Of a stretch of 64,000 bases of DNA, positions 62,820 to 64,000 are shown piece by piece. Source of the DNA: Epiperipatus broadwayi (lineage: Eukaryota > Onychophora > Udeonychophora > Euonychophora > Peripatidae). The position numbers and the translations under genes were made by a program. Every line of letters begins with the position of its first letter. The stretch's first letter is position 1. Below the pieces are notes generated by a model that worked only from the letters and a program-made list of their open reading frames with translations, was not told the DNA's origin and searched no databases. The stretch is from NCBI GenBank assembly GCA_028023455.1, contig JAQFVV010013299.1, forward strand, positions 100,855-164,854, read 5' to 3'.

Positions 62820-64000
62820 TCTTTCCACATTTAATCTATCTTCTCCAATCTCCTTCATTATCATCCCAACACACTTCCTCATATCATCATTTATGTCACA
62901 TACGGTCTCTTTTTATGTCTTTTAAAATCTTTTGAAATCCAGTTTAAAATATCAAACATTCATCTATTATCATATCTTCTAAAAATATGTTCATCCCAAT
63001 TCCACTTTAGTCTCTTAAGTTTTTCAATGGTGTCAGTAACAATTGTTTGTTCTTGATCCCATGTATTTTGTTTGCATTTCTTCTTGTTACTCCTAACATG
63101 CATCTGTCCATACTTCACTGAGGATCTGAAGTCTCTCTACTGCTTTTCTGTTATATGTTCAAGTGTCAGATTCATAACGTAAGATTGATGAGAGCACATT
63201 TATTAAAAAGCTCCTTTTTTCAAAAACATAGGCATATTTCCTTTTAATATTAAGGTATTTGTATCAAAAAACAGTCCAATCAAATTTTAATTCTATGATT
63301 AATTTCATTCATTATGCTTCCATCAATAGAAATAATTAGACCAAGGTATTTGTTGTTGTTACCTGCTTCTAACTCATCATTATCAAATTTTATTTACTTC
63401 TTTTGAGAAAATCCATTGAACATTACTTTAGTTTTTTAATATTTAATTTTAATTCTACTTTCTTACTTTGCTCTAAAGCATTAGCCCAAAAAACAAAACT
63501 GCTTCATCTGCAAAATCTAAATAACTTAAATAATTTTCATTTATTTTTACCCTATTAGGTTCCCATTTTAATCCACAAAATACTTCTTGCAAAACAGCTA
63601 CAAACATTTTTGGAGATATGGAGTCATTCTGTCTGTCATATTGTTACTTAATCTAATTGTTGCCAAAGTGTTGCGTTTTATAAATATTCTTCAGAATATG
63701 ACAATATTATGGATCTATATCTTGATTTGATCCAATGATTTAATCACTGAAGAAATACTTATAGAATCAAAAGCCTTTTCATAATCTTGCAAATTCAAAG
63801 CATAATAGCAACTCCATATTCATTGGTACTTTCTGTAACTTCTCTCAATACTTGGATATGATTCACTGTACTAAAACATTTTTAATTCCAGCTTGTTTTT
63901 TGGTTGGTTAAAATTGAAAGTTTGCTTTAGATGATTGGAATTATTTTGATAAAATTGTTATATAAAGATGATAAAAGACTGATTGATATCTGTAATTTTG
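62820..64000 (-). pseudogene. RTE-like LINE reverse transcriptase relic, running off the window
   Basis: The minus strand, read across frames, gives the last part of an RTE-type polymerase. In order: DYEKAFDSI, NTLATIRLSNNMTDRMTPYL (RQGDPISP region), AVLQEVFCGLKWE, YLSYLDFADEAVLF at the FADD site (here FADE), KKTKVMFN, NNKYLGLIISIDGS, ILRYESDT, RKAVERLQILSEVWTDACLG, VTRRNANKIHG, and a C-terminal FKRHKKRPYVT. Stops and frameshifts are numerous and the second catalytic Asp is replaced. It is probably the same family as 7575-8190, which shares the EVF/GLKWE and FAD segments. Confidence 0.82.

Overview
The window looks like a repeat-rich intergenic stretch of a large, strongly A+T-rich metazoan (probably invertebrate) nuclear genome. 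Support for this: LTR retrotransposons primed by a tRNA-Lys-like primer, LINE relics of two types (RTE-like and Jockey-like), a Penelope-like GIY-YIG relic, tRNA-derived SINEs, hAT and piggyBac MITEs, fold-back repeats and long (TA)n tracts. No operons, rRNA or intact housekeeping gene is visible. The species cannot be named from the sequence.

Layout. 1-9960: decayed intergenic DNA with a fold-back repeat (5715-6647), an RTE-like LINE relic (7575-8190) and copies of a dispersed repeat called R1 here. 9968-19642: LTR element 1, with LTRs of 2.8 and 3.6 kb (the 3' LTR carries a 747-bp piggyBac-type MITE), a tRNA-Lys-type primer site, a purine tract and one ORF of about 540 codons broken by a single TAG. 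19650-40050: intergenic DNA with a hAT MITE (perfect 8-bp target duplication), a Jockey-like relic containing a hammerhead-like hairpin, three adjacent SINEs, a second hAT-like MITE, a 1-kb fold-back and a palindromic R1 copy. 40053-55871: a three-level nest. A retrocopy-like ORF with a CCHC zinc knuckle was split by LTR element 2 (40868-55548, target duplication CTAC), whose 3' LTR was in turn split by LTR element 3 (49000-54093, target duplication ATAT). 55872-64000: intergenic DNA with a SINE, R1 copies, a hairpin MITE, a Penelope-like relic and an RTE-like relic running off the end.

Central observation: the three LTR elements encode only Gag-type or Gag-like proteins with coiled-coil N-termini. 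No protease, reverse transcriptase, RNase H or integrase is visible between their LTRs. Elements 1 and 2 share LTR ends (TGAAGCA...GGTACA-like), a tRNA-Lys-type primer site set 12-20 bases inside the LTR, a purine tract and a C-terminal PxDPGK protein motif. They therefore look like related non-autonomous, gag-only (TR-GAG/LARD-like) retrotransposons that must borrow enzymes from a partner element. All boundaries were read by eye; ends of decayed repeats are approximate.
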